DNA of 64,000 nucleotides, taken from NCBI RefSeq assembly GCF_000170795.1, contig NZ_ABCM01000010.1, positions 124,001 through 188,000 on the forward strand, read 5' to 3'. Every line of letters starts with the position of its first letter. Within the stretch, counting starts at the first letter, position 1. Below the pieces are notes generated by a model. The model worked only from the letters and a program-made list of their open reading frames with translations, was not told the DNA's origin and searched no databases. Shown piece by piece: positions 1-10,947 of this stretch. A program made the translations under genes and the position numbers. Origin of the DNA: Pedobacter sp. BAL39 (GTDB lineage Bacteria > Bacteroidota > Bacteroidia > Sphingobacteriales > Sphingobacteriaceae).

Positions 1-2737
1 TAGCTGGCGCAGGCGCTGCTTCCGCCGCAGGCTCGTCCATTGGCACTTCAGCTTCCAGCACATCATCCGCTGTTGGTTCGGCAATCGTTTCAGAAGAATC
101 TTCCATTTCGCTTACTGGATGATCCGCTATTGGCTCCTCAGAAAGCGACTCAGTCACCGCATCCTCCGCTCCTCCTTCATTTATATCAGTATCGTCATCA
201 TTCTCATCCGGCTTGCCGCTTTCCAACTCGGGTTCTTCATGATTAAAGATGTCAATATGCTGAACATCATGTTGCGTCATCCGGTTGCCATTGGCCTTGA
301 TGCCCTTGACATCGATAAATTCTGACAGTACAATCTCCAGTGTTTCCGGAATCTGTGTTTTACCTTTAAGCACATCCACCTTGAGCGTTGCCGCCGGGTT
401 GCTCGTCAGGTACAAGAACCTGGATCCATTTTCTTCACTGATCAGTGTTTGTTTCTTACCTACCGCAATGGGCTCAAAGACAAATCTCTTGATAAAATGA
501 TTTTTCGCCTTTCCTTCATATTGTACTACCGCAAAAGGTTTCTCAGGATCAAACTTCTGGATCAGGATCAGGTCGGCATCAAAGTGGTTGCTGAGCTCGA
601 ATGTACTCAACTCATACCAGCCCTCTTTATGCACCTGCAGGATTTTATCCTCTCCATCAAACTCACCCAGGTACTTACCCCTTCCATCCACATTTAAGCG
701 ACGCAGCAGGTCGTCATACCAGATCTTCAGCCCTGCCAGGGTAGATACCCCTTTGGTCTTTAACAGCACTTTTTTGATGGGATATTTAGAGACGATATTA
801 CCCTGCGACCCACGACCCTTGATCGCAATTTCGGCATAGTCGATATCAAACTGTAACTTCTTCAACTTGGTGTGCGGCTTCAGCTGTACGTTGACCACCT
901 CGGCCTCCCCATTAGGATTGGCCGTAAAATACAACACTCTAGAGCCTTTGGTACCCTTAGTGAGGTCATACTCTTTATCGCGGGTTACCCCCACCACAGC
1001 AAAACGTTTGATATAAGAAATACCACTTTCACCGTCTTTATAAATCATGTTGTAGATCGTGCGCTCATCACCTTTTTTAAATACCTGCGCATGCAGGATG
1101 CCTTTGCCCACAAAGGTTTTGTCGGCAACCTTGGTGATGATACATTTCCCGTTCTCGCGGAAAACAATCACCTCATCAATATCTGAACAATCGGCAACAA
1201 ACTCATCTTTACGCAATCCTGAACCTGTTCCGATGAAACCATCTTCACGGTTCATGTATAACTTCACGTTGGCGAGGGCAACCTTTGAAGCTTCCACCCG
1301 ATCAAATAAACGGATCTCCGTTTTACGCTGCCTTCCTTTACCATACTTGTCTTTTAACTTCTGGAACCAGGCGATGGCATAGTCAGTCAGGTGCCGCAAG
1401 TGGTTTTTAACCACTTTAATCTCATCTGCGAGGGCCTGCATCTGCTCATCAGCTTTCTTCACATCGAAACGAGTGATGCTGCTCATCGGCTTATCGATCA
1501 GCTTTTTGAAGTCTTCAGGCTGTATCGGGCGATACAATTGGGGCAGAAAAGGCTCGAACAAGTTGTTGAGCACAGCCACTACGGCATCAAAATTACCAGA
1601 ATTCTCATATTCCGGATGTTTATACATTCCCTCCTGGATGAAGATCTTCAAGAGTGAACTGAAGAAAATCTTTTCCTGCAACTCATTCAGGCGGATTTCC
1701 AGCTCCTGTTTCAGTAAGGCCTTGGTGTGCATGGTATTCTCAGTGAGAATATCATTGACACTCATAAAATGAGGTTTGTCGCCTTTGATGATACAGGTAT
1801 TCGGAGAGATGGAGACTTCACATGACGTGAAGGCGTAAAGCGCATCAATGGTCACATCAGGAGAGATACCTGGCGCCAGCTGCACCACGATCTCTACATT
1901 GGCCGCGGTATTGTCTTCAATCTTTTTGATTTTGATCTTTCCCTTATCATTGGCAGAAAGAATGCTGTCAATTACAGAACCTGTGGTGGTGCTGAAAGGG
2001 ATTTCAGTGATCACCAGGGTCTTTTTATCTTTTTCAGTGATCTTCGCGCGCACACGGACTTTACCACCGCGCATGCCTTCGTTGTAGGCGGAGAAATCGG
2101 CCATACCGCCCGTAAAGAAGTCAGGCAGGATATTCGGCCTGTTTCCGCGGAGCACTTCCATAGAAGCGTCCAGCAGCTCGACGAAGTTGTGGGGCATTAC
2201 TTTCGTGGCCAATCCCACTGCAATACCTTCCGCTCCCTGTGCAAGCAGCAGTGGGAACTTGATCGGTAAGGTAATAGGTTCATTGTTACGACCGTCATAG
2301 CTGAGCTGCCACACGGTGGTATCCGAATTGAAGGCCACCTCATTGGCGAACTTGGATAGTCGCGCTTCGATATACCTGGGTGCCGCAGCACTATCTCCGG
2401 TAATGGGGTCACCCCAGTTTCCCTGGCAATCAATCAGCAGGTCTTTTTGCCCGATCTGTACCATCGCATCTCCAATAGACGCATCCCCATGGGGGTGATA
2501 CTTCATGGTATTTCCGATGACATTGGCTGCTTTGTTGAAACGCCCATCGTCCATTTCCTTCAGGGAGTGCAGAATGCGTCGCTGAACAGGCTTTAAACCG
2601 TCATGAATATGGGGAACAGCCCGGTCAAGAATAACATAGGAAGCATAATCGAGGAACCAGTTTTCATATAGACCATTAATAGGGATTACCGTATGTTTAC
2701 TTTCTTCGTTTATGTTGTTTTCTAGTTCTTCGCTCAT
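1..2737 (-). CDS. parC: DNA topoisomerase IV subunit A (ParC), C-terminus outside window
   Basis: Reading the minus strand from the ATG at 2737 gives an uninterrupted frame of about 912 codons that runs off the window start. The protein opens MSEELENNINEE and soon shows the type IIA topoisomerase A-subunit core: DRAVPHIHDGLKPVQRRIL, then KYHPHGDASIGDAMV, then AAAPRYIEARLSK, where the Tyr is the DNA-cleaving nucleophile (about residue 120). A coiled-coil tower and a six-bladed C-terminal beta-pinwheel region follow (for example TKGTKGSRVLYF). The visible end is a very acidic Glu/Asp/Ala-rich tail (about 70 residues to the window edge), common in Bacteroidota ParC/GyrA. ParC with ParE decatenates replicated chromosomes. 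I call ParC rather than GyrA because the B subunit at 12005-13933 is ParE-like. cdd lies upstream on the same strand. Confidence 0.93.
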   Translation of the reverse strand, partial: MSEELENNINEESKHTVIPINGLYENWFLDYASYVILDRAVPHIHDGLKPVQRRILHSLKEMDDGRFNKAANVIGNTMKYHPHGDASIGDAMVQIGQKDLLIDCQGNWGDPITGDSAAAPRYIEARLSKFANEVAFNSDTTVWQLSYDGRNNEPITLPIKFPLLLAQGAEGIAVGLATKVMPHNFVELLDASMEVLRGNRPNILPDFFTGGMADFSAYNEGMRGGKVRVRAKITEKDKKTLVITEIPFSTTTGSVIDSILSANDKGKIKIKKIEDNTAANVEIVVQLAPGISPDVTIDALYAFTSCEVSISPNTCIIKGDKPHFMSVNDILTENTMHTKALLKQELEIRLNELQEKIFFSSLLKIFIQEGMYKHPEYENSGNFDAVVAVLNNLFEPFLPQLYRPIQPEDFKKLIDKPMSSITRFDVKKADEQMQALADEIKVVKNHLRHLTDYAIAWFQKLKDKYGKGRQRKTEIRLFDRVEASKVALANVKLYMNREDGFIGTGSGLRKDEFVADCSDIDEVIVFRENGKCIITKVADKTFVGKGILHAQVFKKGDERTIYNMIYKDGESGISYIKRFAVVGVTRDKEYDLTKGTKGSRVLYFTANPNGEAEVVNVQLKPHTKLKKLQFDIDYAEIAIKGRGSQGNIVSKYPIKKVLLKTKGVSTLAGLKIWYDDLLRRLNVDGRGKYLGEFDGEDKILQVHKEGWYELSTFELSNHFDADLILIQKFDPEKPFAVVQYEGKAKNHFIKRFVFEPIAVGKKQTLISEENGSRFLYLTSNPAATLKVDVLKGKTQIPETLEIVLSEFIDVKGIKANGNRMTQHDVQHIDIFNHEEPELESGKPDENDDDTDINEGGAEDAVTESLSEEPIADHPVSEMEDSSETIAEPTADDVLEAEVPMDEPAAEAAPAPA

Positions 2738-2842
2738 CAAAAATGGATTGGATTCTGTAAATATAAGGCTTGAAAATGAAATTCCACGAACCGAGTTTTT
2801 AACACTGCGGGTGGAAAAATAAAATCATGAAAAATGCGGTGA

Positions 2843-3331
2843 TTAACCTTCCAGACGCGATTCGACAAACACAAAGGGCAGCAGACTGCGGATGCCCCTT
2901 ACTTTCATAATTTCGCCGCCGATGCAATAGAAGAGCACTTCAATTTCCTGCTGCTGTTTTTTCTCAAACTCAGCCATCACCTGCAGGCAGGCGCCGCAGG
3001 AGGTCACCGGTTGCTCGACCTGGAAATGATCGGCCTTTGCCGTGATGGCCATGCGTTCAATCACCGCTGAAGGATTTGCAGCGCCGATAGCAAACAAGGC
3101 AACCCGCTCCGCGCACAACCCCGAAGGATAAGCCACATTCTCCTGGTTGCTGCCAAGGACAATCTGGTCACCTTTTAGCTGGATGGCTGTCCCTACCCTA
3201 AAATGAGAGTATGGAGCATACGACGTATTCAATGCCTCTTCCGCTTTCAGGCAAAGTTGCCTATCGACATCGGAAAGCATATCAATCCCAGAGAAAGATT
3301 CGTAACTGATCGTAATTATTTTTTGTTCCAT
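2843..3331 (-). CDS. cdd: Cytidine deaminase
   Basis: Zinc-dependent hydrolytic deamination of cytidine and deoxycytidine to uridine and deoxyuridine (pyrimidine salvage, cytosol). The 162-aa product has the family motifs in order: APYSHFRVGTA, then NVAYPSGLCAERVALF, where the first Zn-ligand Cys sits in C-A-E with the catalytic Glu, then SCGACLQVMAEF with two more Zn-ligand Cys. The usual Pro before CGxC is Ser here. The frame stays open upstream to 3463, but the ATG at 3331 (MEQKIITISYE) is preferred: it gives the normal length for a homotetrameric Cdd, and the extension would run into the start of tamB. parC follows 105 bp downstream on the same strand. Confidence 0.93.
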   Translation of the reverse strand: MEQKIITISYESFSGIDMLSDVDRQLCLKAEEALNTSYAPYSHFRVGTAIQLKGDQIVLGSNQENVAYPSGLCAERVALFAIGAANPSAVIERMAITAKADHFQVEQPVTSCGACLQVMAEFEKKQQQEIEVLFYCIGGEIMKVRGIRSLLPFVFVESRLEG

Positions 3332-3425
3332 AGGTAAACGTACTACAAATTTCACTCCTAATCTTAAACAATTCCATGACAAATTTGTAGATATGGATGA
3401 GTAGCAGGTAAAATGGCCCCATGGC

Positions 3426-6400
3426 ATGGTTTTAGCTATTCTGGATACATCACAAACCCTCAATTTTGATCAGTTGAATAAATACGTACGCAAAAGTCTT
3501 AAAGTTGTCCTGTGGGTCATTGCCAGCATCATCATGCTTGTGGTACTCATTGCGATATCGCTGAACATTCCGGCAGTGCAGAACTTCGTAAAGGATAAGG
3601 CTATAGGTTATTTAAAAAACAAGACCCATACAGAGGTCAGCCTGGAAAGCATTAAAATCGCACTTCCCAAAGACATTGTGCTCAATAAATTTTACATGGA
3701 GGATTTAAAAGGAGACACACTACTTTATGCACAGCGACTGGCGGTGGACATCAGCTTGTTCAAATTGCTGAGCAACAAAGTGGAAATCAACAGCATTTCA
3801 TTAGAGAAGATCAGGGCGAATGTAATCCGTAAGGATCCGGATACGACTTTCAACTTTTCTTTTATTGTGGACGCTTTCATGTCTGAACAAAAGAAACCCG
3901 AAGATCAGGTTGAAAAAGACACAACTTCTACCATGAAGTTTTCTGTGAGCAAAATCAGTCTCGAGGACATCGGGATTGTTTATCGCGATGATGTAGCGGG
4001 CAATGACGTTAAGCTGAGCCTGGGTGAGTTTAAAACCAATATCAAGGATTTTGACCTGGACAACCAGAAGTATGTGATCAAAAACCTATCATTGAGAAAC
4101 TCCAACCTGCAGTACCTGCAGCAAAAGCCACTTACACAACTTCAGGCACAGCTGGAGGCGGCGGTAGATACTGCCAATACCGAAAGCGGAAAGCTGCCTC
4201 AGGTAGAGATACAGGGCTTTGCTTTCAATAACATCAAAATCAGGTTTGATGATCAGCTGACGAGGATGAATGCTGACCTGAACCTGAATGAGGTATTGTT
4301 GAGCAACCTGTTTGCCGATCTTACTCACAACAATTATAAAGTCGATGAAGCTAAAATCAACAAGTCTAACATCGACTTTAATGATTTGGCCAACAGCATG
4401 AAAGCAAAGGTAAACCTCCAGGAGTTTTCCATCGCTAATCTGATTGCTGACCTGAACAAGAGTACCTACCAACTGGAAGACGCCACATTGAACAATTCAA
4501 ATGTCTTGTTTGCCTTCAAACCTGCACCGGCATCCAAATCTGCGTCTGCTGAATCGCAGAAAAAAGCTCAAAAATCAGGACAGACAGTATCCGCTACAGG
4601 TGACAAAAACAAAGCCGGGAATGTTAAGGATACCGCTGCGGCTGCACCGATCACCTTGTTACTCAACAACCTGAATCTTTCGAAAAACAACATTCAATTT
4701 GATAACCTGGCGGAAAAACCAGTAAAAGGAATGGATTTCAATCATTTGAAAATCAACAACCTGGAGCTTGCTGCCAAAGGCATCACCTATAAAGAGAACG
4801 AGATTAAAGTCAAGGTCAATAAAGGATCCTTTTTGGAGAAAAGTGGATTTCAGCTGAACCAGCTTCAGGGAGATGTGGTATATGCAGAAAAGCAAACCAA
4901 GGTGAGCAACTTTATATTGAAAACACCAAATACTTCTATTGAAAATAATACCGAGCTGACCTACACTTCACTGGACGATCTGACGAAACATCCTGAGCGC
5001 GTGAAAATTGCCCTTGCAGTCAAAAATACAACCATAGGTTTAAAAGATGCTGCTTATTTTAGTGATGCTGTGCCTGCAGCTTACCGTAATGAGAAGATCC
5101 GCGTAACTGCGCGTGTGAATGGTTATATGAACAATATGGTCATTCCTGAGCTTAAGATAAACGGACTGAAAAGCACGGCCATTGATGTCAATGGTACCAT
5201 CAAAGGGTTGCCAGACATGAATAAGCTGTTTGCTGACATCAACATTAAAAGGTTTAGCCTTACTAAAGCAGATTTGCTGGTGCTCATTCCTAAGAAATCG
5301 CTCCCCGCCAGCATAGAGCTGCCAAACAGCATTCAGGCGAATGGTAAGTTTACGGGCTCAATGACGAACTTCAAGACCGGGTTCAACATCAGAACAGATA
5401 TGGGTAACGCCAGCCTGGCCGCCAACATGAGCGGTGCAAAAGGCAGGGAACGTTATGCGGCAAATGTTAACCTGAATAATTTTAACGTAGGCAGGCTACT
5501 GAAACAACAAGCACAGATGGGCCGTATTACGGCTAAAGCTACTGTGGTGGGTACCGGTTTGGATGCAAAAACAGCCGCGGCCCGATTAAATGCACAGGTG
5601 ATCAGTGCTTACTATAACAAATACACCTATCGCAACCTCAACATCAGCGGTGATTATGCAGGTCAGAAACTCAACCTGAAGAGCAGCATGGCTGACAGCA
5701 ATGCGAATTTCAAGCTAACTGCAGCAGTCAACATCGCCGGAAAATATCCGGCTATAAAAGCCAATATGAACCTCGAACAGATCGATCTTCAACAGCTTAA
5801 TTTCAGTCCGACTCAGTTTAGACTGGCAGGAAAAATTGATGCAGACATTCCCACAGCAGATGTAGATTACCTGAATGGCGACATCTCCATAAATGGATTG
5901 CAGCTGGTGAAAGACGGACAGGCTTTCAATGTGGATACCATTGATGTACATGCCGAAACAACGGCAGAAAGAAGCCTATTGACCTTGAAGTCTGAATTGA
6001 TGTATGCCCGGATTGATGGTAAGTATCAATTGAGCAATCTGGGTACAGCGGTGACCAATGAGATCAACAAATATTATTCATTTGGAGAGGTCAAACAAAT
6101 CCCCGATCAGCGGTTCCGTTTTTTTGTCCGCTTCTACAATCCTAAATTCGTGCAGAACCTGGTGCCTTCACTGACTACCTTCTCCCCTGCCAGGATTTAT
6201 GGATTACTGGATACACAGAAGGACAGTCTGCTGATGAGTGCTTCGATCCCTCAGGTCGTGTACGGCGACTATAAAGTGGACAGCACCAGGTTAACGGTAG
6301 ACAACAGCGACAACAAGCTGAACTATAAACTCTTTATCAAGAGTCTGCAAAGTCCATCAATTGCACTCTACAATTCTGAAATCAGCGGAGCAGCGGCTAA

Positions 6401-8666
6401 CAACAACCTGGGGGTTAACATCTATTTAAAAGATAGCAAGCTGAAAAATAAATATGTGATTGGCGGTACGTTCAAGGCGATCGATAAAAACTACCAGTTC
6501 AGCCTGGATCCTGAAAAGTTATTGCTGGATTATGAGAAATGGGCGATTGCTCCTGAAAACTATCTTCAGTTTGGCGACTCGGGCATTTTTGCCAACAAAT
6601 TTAACCTCAGCCATGACAATCAGTTATTGAGCATCAACAGTCTCAATGGCGAACCCAATTCTCCGTTGAAAGTAGAGTTTAAAGACTTCAGGATTGAGAC
6701 ACTCACTAAGTTTGCTGAGCAGGACAGCTCCCTTGCAGGAGGAAACATCAACGGTACTGTTGATGTTAAAGATCTGGCGAGCACGCCTAAGTTTGAAGCA
6801 AACCTGACCATTGATCAATTGCGTTATCAAAAAGATCAGCTCGGCACCTTGCGTGTAGCGGTAAATAACAACACTGCCGATGCCTTTGAGACTAACATCG
6901 CCCTCACCGGCGTACATGAGCTCAGGGTAAACGGATTTTATTATACCAACAGGGAGGAAGCACTGGATTTAAATGTTAACATCGACAAGATCGACATGAA
7001 GGCGCTGGAAAGTTTGTCCATGGGGCAAATTAAACGTGGTACAGGAACCATTACAGGTGCACTTACAGTGAAAGGTTCTACCTCCCTTCCAAAAGTCATT
7101 GGAGACGTCAAGTTCAACCAGGTTGGATTCAATGCGACTTATGTCAATTCTTATTTCAGAATGCAAAATGAATCGATCAGTTTTACTCCTGAAGGTATCA
7201 ATTTCAACAATTTTACCATCCTCGATTCACTCAATAGAAAAGCAACAATCGGTGGTGGCATACGTACGACGGACTATACGAACTTCAAGTTCAATATGAA
7301 CATCAAAACCGACAATTTCCGGGCGTTGAATTCCACAGCGGAAGACAATGAAATGATTTATGGTACGGTTTACCTTACCAGCGATATAAAGGTCCGCGGA
7401 GATTTGAATCAGCCCGATGTGAACATGAGTGTCAAAGTGGAGAAAGGAACGAAGTTTTATTTTGCGCTTCCGGCCGACGATCCGTCTGTTATAGATCAGG
7501 ATGGCATCGTCCAATATATCGATGCCGATATGCCTCCATTTAATGGCCAGAAGGCACTTTCCGGTGCTGATAGCACTGAAAAAGCACCCATAAAAGGTTT
7601 TAATCTCGTTGCAGATATTGAAGTAGATCCAGCGGCCGAGATGAACGTAGTTGTAGATCCTTCTAACGGAGATGCCCTACGTATCAGAGGAACGGCAGAT
7701 TTAAATGCATCTATGGATCCAAGTGGAAAAACCAGTTTAACAGGAAGGTATGAAGTAGAGGAAGGATCTTACAACCTATCTGTGGGCGGTCTTGCTAAAA
7801 GAGAATTTAAAATGGTCAAGGGTAGTACCATCGTATGGACCGGCGATCCTATGACAGCAAATGTAAATTTAACTGCATTGTACGAAGTAAATGCTGCACC
7901 GATTGATTTGCTTAACCGACCAGACGACCCTACGTTAAAAACCAAAATTCCAGTCCAGGTTTATCTGATTATGAAAGAAGAATTGTTGAAACCTGCGATC
8001 TCTTTCCGTCTTGACCTGCCTGAAAATGAAAGGGGCGCAAACTCGGAAGCCTATACGAAGCTTCTTCAGGTAAACCGGGATGAAAATGAGCTGAACAAAC
8101 AGGTATTCGCTCTGCTTGCACTCAATCGCTTTATCGCCAACAATCCGTTCCAAAGCCTTGCTGGTGGCGGAGGTGGGATCAACACACTTGCACGGTCCAG
8201 TGTGAGTAAACTGCTCACCCAACAGTTAAATAACATGGCCTCAGATCTGGTACAGGGTGTCGACATTAACTTTGATGTCAATTCTTCAGAAGATTATTCT
8301 TCTGGCTCTTTACAACAAAAAACCGATCTGGAAGTAGGCTTGTCTAAAAAGTTGCTTAATGACAGACTTACCGTAACCGTCGGTAGCTCGTTTGGCCTTG
8401 AGGGTGGCTCATCACAACAGCAAAACCAAAATGCCACAAATATCGCCGGAAACGTTAATGTAGAATATGCGCTTTCAGCGGACGGAAGGTATCGCCTGCG
8501 TGCTTATAGGCGCAATCAAAACGAAAGTGTCATTGAAGGACAAATTATTGAAACCGGAGTTGGATTTACACTGGTAGTAGACTACAATAGATTTAGGGAA
8601 ATTTTCCAAAAAAGAAGGAACAGAAATAACATAGAACAGAAACCTGCAGATGAAAAAACTAATTAA
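3426..8666 (+). CDS. tamB: TamB-family translocation and assembly module protein
   Basis: A 1746-aa (or slightly shorter) protein with one N-terminal membrane anchor (about residues 27-47, LWVIASIIMLVVLIAIS), then about 1300 residues of repetitive beta-rich AsmA/TamB-like sequence full of Asn/Asp/Leu (SLRNSNLQYL, INGLKSTAIDVNGT), then the conserved TamB C-terminal DUF490 domain (about residues 1350-1720: LRIRGTADLNASMDPSGK, YEVEEGSYNLSVGGL). In the family, TamB is anchored in the inner membrane and bridges the periplasm as a hydrophobic groove, working with a TamA-type outer-membrane barrel in outer-membrane protein insertion or lipid transport. That partner follows with a 17-bp overlap. The start is uncertain: ATG 3426 is first, but an in-frame TTG at 3474 (LNKYVRKSLK) would place the basic stretch directly before the anchor and looks more natural. 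A Ser/Ala/Lys/Gln-rich linker sits near residues 360-400. Confidence 0.92.
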   Translation: MVLAILDTSQTLNFDQLNKYVRKSLKVVLWVIASIIMLVVLIAISLNIPAVQNFVKDKAIGYLKNKTHTEVSLESIKIALPKDIVLNKFYMEDLKGDTLLYAQRLAVDISLFKLLSNKVEINSISLEKIRANVIRKDPDTTFNFSFIVDAFMSEQKKPEDQVEKDTTSTMKFSVSKISLEDIGIVYRDDVAGNDVKLSLGEFKTNIKDFDLDNQKYVIKNLSLRNSNLQYLQQKPLTQLQAQLEAAVDTANTESGKLPQVEIQGFAFNNIKIRFDDQLTRMNADLNLNEVLLSNLFADLTHNNYKVDEAKINKSNIDFNDLANSMKAKVNLQEFSIANLIADLNKSTYQLEDATLNNSNVLFAFKPAPASKSASAESQKKAQKSGQTVSATGDKNKAGNVKDTAAAAPITLLLNNLNLSKNNIQFDNLAEKPVKGMDFNHLKINNLELAAKGITYKENEIKVKVNKGSFLEKSGFQLNQLQGDVVYAEKQTKVSNFILKTPNTSIENNTELTYTSLDDLTKHPERVKIALAVKNTTIGLKDAAYFSDAVPAAYRNEKIRVTARVNGYMNNMVIPELKINGLKSTAIDVNGTIKGLPDMNKLFADINIKRFSLTKADLLVLIPKKSLPASIELPNSIQANGKFTGSMTNFKTGFNIRTDMGNASLAANMSGAKGRERYAANVNLNNFNVGRLLKQQAQMGRITAKATVVGTGLDAKTAAARLNAQVISAYYNKYTYRNLNISGDYAGQKLNLKSSMADSNANFKLTAAVNIAGKYPAIKANMNLEQIDLQQLNFSPTQFRLAGKIDADIPTADVDYLNGDISINGLQLVKDGQAFNVDTIDVHAETTAERSLLTLKSELMYARIDGKYQLSNLGTAVTNEINKYYSFGEVKQIPDQRFRFFVRFYNPKFVQNLVPSLTTFSPARIYGLLDTQKDSLLMSASIPQVVYGDYKVDSTRLTVDNSDNKLNYKLFIKSLQSPSIALYNSEISGAAANNNLGVNIYLKDSKLKNKYVIGGTFKAIDKNYQFSLDPEKLLLDYEKWAIAPENYLQFGDSGIFANKFNLSHDNQLLSINSLNGEPNSPLKVEFKDFRIETLTKFAEQDSSLAGGNINGTVDVKDLASTPKFEANLTIDQLRYQKDQLGTLRVAVNNNTADAFETNIALTGVHELRVNGFYYTNREEALDLNVNIDKIDMKALESLSMGQIKRGTGTITGALTVKGSTSLPKVIGDVKFNQVGFNATYVNSYFRMQNESISFTPEGINFNNFTILDSLNRKATIGGGIRTTDYTNFKFNMNIKTDNFRALNSTAEDNEMIYGTVYLTSDIKVRGDLNQPDVNMSVKVEKGTKFYFALPADDPSVIDQDGIVQYIDADMPPFNGQKALSGADSTEKAPIKGFNLVADIEVDPAAEMNVVVDPSNGDALRIRGTADLNASMDPSGKTSLTGRYEVEEGSYNLSVGGLAKREFKMVKGSTIVWTGDPMTANVNLTALYEVNAAPIDLLNRPDDPTLKTKIPVQVYLIMKEELLKPAISFRLDLPENERGANSEAYTKLLQVNRDENELNKQVFALLALNRFIANNPFQSLAGGGGGINTLARSSVSKLLTQQLNNMASDLVQGVDINFDVNSSEDYSSGSLQQKTDLEVGLSKKLLNDRLTVTVGSSFGLEGGSSQQQNQNATNIAGNVNVEYALSADGRYRLRAYRRNQNESVIEGQIIETGVGFTLVVDYNRFREIFQKRRNRNNIEQKPADEKTN

Positions 8667-10941
8667 ACCAAGCATACTTATCTTTTCATGTCTGGTGTGG
8701 GCTGCCTGCAGTAATACAAAATATCTGAAACCAGGTCAGAAATTGTATACCGGGGCGGAAGTAAAGATCAACCCGGATTCATCAGGAAGGATTGCTGATG
8801 AAAAAGCAGTGAGGGAAACTCTGGAGGGTAAAACCAGGCCAAAACCCAATAAATCCATACTTGGTTTGAAACCAAAACTTTACATCTACAATCTGGCAGG
8901 TGAGCCAAAAAAACCGAAAGGCTTCCGCCATTGGCTGCGAACCAAAGTTGGAGAGCCACCTGTATTGCTAAGTGAAGTAAAAATTCCGTACAACAATGCC
9001 GTATTGACCAGCTATCTTATTAGTCAGGGTTATCTCCAGTCGGTAGTTACGGGAGATACCATTTCAAAAGATAAAAAAGGAAGCGCCTTGTATATTGCCA
9101 ACACCGGCGACCGCTATAAAATCAATAGTGTAACTTTCCCCGCAGACACAGGCAATCTTTCAAGCCTGGTCAATAAAAACAAAGACAAGTCATTATTGAA
9201 AGTGGGTAATTTCTACGACCTGGAAACGTTCAAGAGCGAGCGCGAACGTATTGATAATGATTTAAAGGAGGAAGGTTATTTTTACTTCAATCCGGACTAT
9301 CTGATTTTACAGGTTGACAGTACTATTGGTAAACATCTTGTTGACATCAGGGTGAAAGTAAAAGACATTGCCCCCGATGCTGGATTGAAACCTTACACCA
9401 TTAGGAACATCAACGTATTTCCGAGCTACTCAGAGCGAAGAGACAGCACTCTAAGAGCATTGCCTCCTCAGATACACAATGACTTCAATATCTACGACAA
9501 CAGGAACACTTTTAAACCTTGGGTATTCGACAGACTCATCTTCTTTAAAAAAGGAGAACATTATAACCGTAGAGACCATAACCTGTCACTGAACCGACTC
9601 GTCAACATTAATGTATTTAGGGATGTAAGGGCTGAATTCCTCCCCTTAGACAGTTTTAAAAACGATGAACTGGACCTGAACATTTACCTGACTCCGATGA
9701 AAAAAAATTCATTGACATTCTCTGTCACTGGCACCAGCAAGTCTAATAACTTTGTGGGTTCTGAAGCCAAAATCACCCAAACGACGAGAAATATATTCAG
9801 AGGAGCTGAACAATTGGACATAAGTGTGGGTGGAGGTTTCGAAACACAAGTCAGCGGGCAATCAAAAGGCCTCAATTCATACTCATTTACGACAGAAGGC
9901 AAACTGACCTTTCCTCGATTCCTCATACCATTCTTTAGATTTGGAAGCACAAAAGCTTTCATTCCTAAAACGATAATTTCGACCTCTTACCAACGCCTAA
10001 GCAGGGGATCGTTGTATTCACTCAACTCTTTTAAGGGTGAGTTTGGTTACAATTGGAAAGAGAGTCTATATAAAGAACACACCTTCAATCCTATCTCCAT
10101 AAATTATGTGCAACCTTCTGTAGATTCTACAAAGGTAGACAGCCTCAATTCAATTGGGTTAAGAAACATTTTGGAAAAACAATTCATCATTGGTAGTAAT
10201 TACAGTTTTACCTATACCAATCAAATGGATGAATCCCGTAGAAACAATATGTATTTCAATGGAAGCATTGAGGGAGGTGGTAATGTATGGGGGCTATTTG
10301 CTTCAAAAAATAGCGCAGGCAACCCAACTGTACTCAATACTGAGCTTTCTCAATTTGTGCGATTGGAAGCAGATTTTCGTGACTATTTTAAAATTACAAG
10401 AAACCTGATCTGGGCAAATCGCCTGAATCTTGGATATGGATATGCTTATGGTGCCAGTAGTTCACTACCTTTCGTAAGGCAATTTTTTGCAGGAGGAAGT
10501 AACGATATACGCGCCTTTCCAGCACGTTCGCTAGGTCCAGGAACATTTAGAGGAAATCTTAGCAAAGACACTTATTATGCTGACCAAAGCGGTGACATCA
10601 AGATGATGCTGAATACAGAACTGCGCTTTAAGCTGGTCAGCGTATTGCAGGGGGCTTTATTTGCTGACGCAGGAAACGTATGGTTACGAAAAGAAAATCC
10701 CGAAAAACCAGGATCAGAATTTAAACTAAAAAATGCATTCAGCGAGATGGCTGTCGGTACAGGTGCCGGTTTACGTGTTGACGCAACTATCTTTGTGATC
10801 CGTCTGGATGTGGCTTTCCCGATCAGGAAACCTTGGTTGCCTGAGAATGAGCGTTGGGTAATTGACCAGGTAGACTTCGGCAGCAAGACCTGGAGAAATG
10901 ATAACTTAGTGTATAATATTGGTATTGGATACCCTTTTTAA
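8650..10941 (+). CDS. tamL: TamL: lipid-modified BamA/TamA-family outer-membrane barrel
   Basis: 763 aa. It begins with a lipoprotein signal (MKKLIKPSILIFSCLVWAAC, acylated Cys at residue 20), followed by POTRA-like periplasmic repeats (about residues 25-340) and a C-terminal 16-strand Omp85 barrel domain. The lid-loop arginine motif region is visible as FFAGGSNDIRAF, and the last residues YNIGIGYPF end in an aromatic, as barrel proteins do. Lipidated TamA homologues (TamL) are typical of Bacteroidota and pair with TamB. The start codon lies inside the end of tamB (17-bp overlap), so the two are translationally coupled. yihY follows 6 bp downstream, making an envelope operon. Confidence 0.92.
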   Translation: MKKLIKPSILIFSCLVWAACSNTKYLKPGQKLYTGAEVKINPDSSGRIADEKAVRETLEGKTRPKPNKSILGLKPKLYIYNLAGEPKKPKGFRHWLRTKVGEPPVLLSEVKIPYNNAVLTSYLISQGYLQSVVTGDTISKDKKGSALYIANTGDRYKINSVTFPADTGNLSSLVNKNKDKSLLKVGNFYDLETFKSERERIDNDLKEEGYFYFNPDYLILQVDSTIGKHLVDIRVKVKDIAPDAGLKPYTIRNINVFPSYSERRDSTLRALPPQIHNDFNIYDNRNTFKPWVFDRLIFFKKGEHYNRRDHNLSLNRLVNINVFRDVRAEFLPLDSFKNDELDLNIYLTPMKKNSLTFSVTGTSKSNNFVGSEAKITQTTRNIFRGAEQLDISVGGGFETQVSGQSKGLNSYSFTTEGKLTFPRFLIPFFRFGSTKAFIPKTIISTSYQRLSRGSLYSLNSFKGEFGYNWKESLYKEHTFNPISINYVQPSVDSTKVDSLNSIGLRNILEKQFIIGSNYSFTYTNQMDESRRNNMYFNGSIEGGGNVWGLFASKNSAGNPTVLNTELSQFVRLEADFRDYFKITRNLIWANRLNLGYGYAYGASSSLPFVRQFFAGGSNDIRAFPARSLGPGTFRGNLSKDTYYADQSGDIKMMLNTELRFKLVSVLQGALFADAGNVWLRKENPEKPGSEFKLKNAFSEMAVGTGAGLRVDATIFVIRLDVAFPIRKPWLPENERWVIDQVDFGSKTWRNDNLVYNIGIGYPF

Positions 10942-10947
10942 TAGCGT

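Noticed and set aside
3332..3463. Extended N-terminus of cytidine deaminase to 3463
   Set aside because: It would overlap the start of tamB and is not needed; family length and motifs fit the start at 3331.
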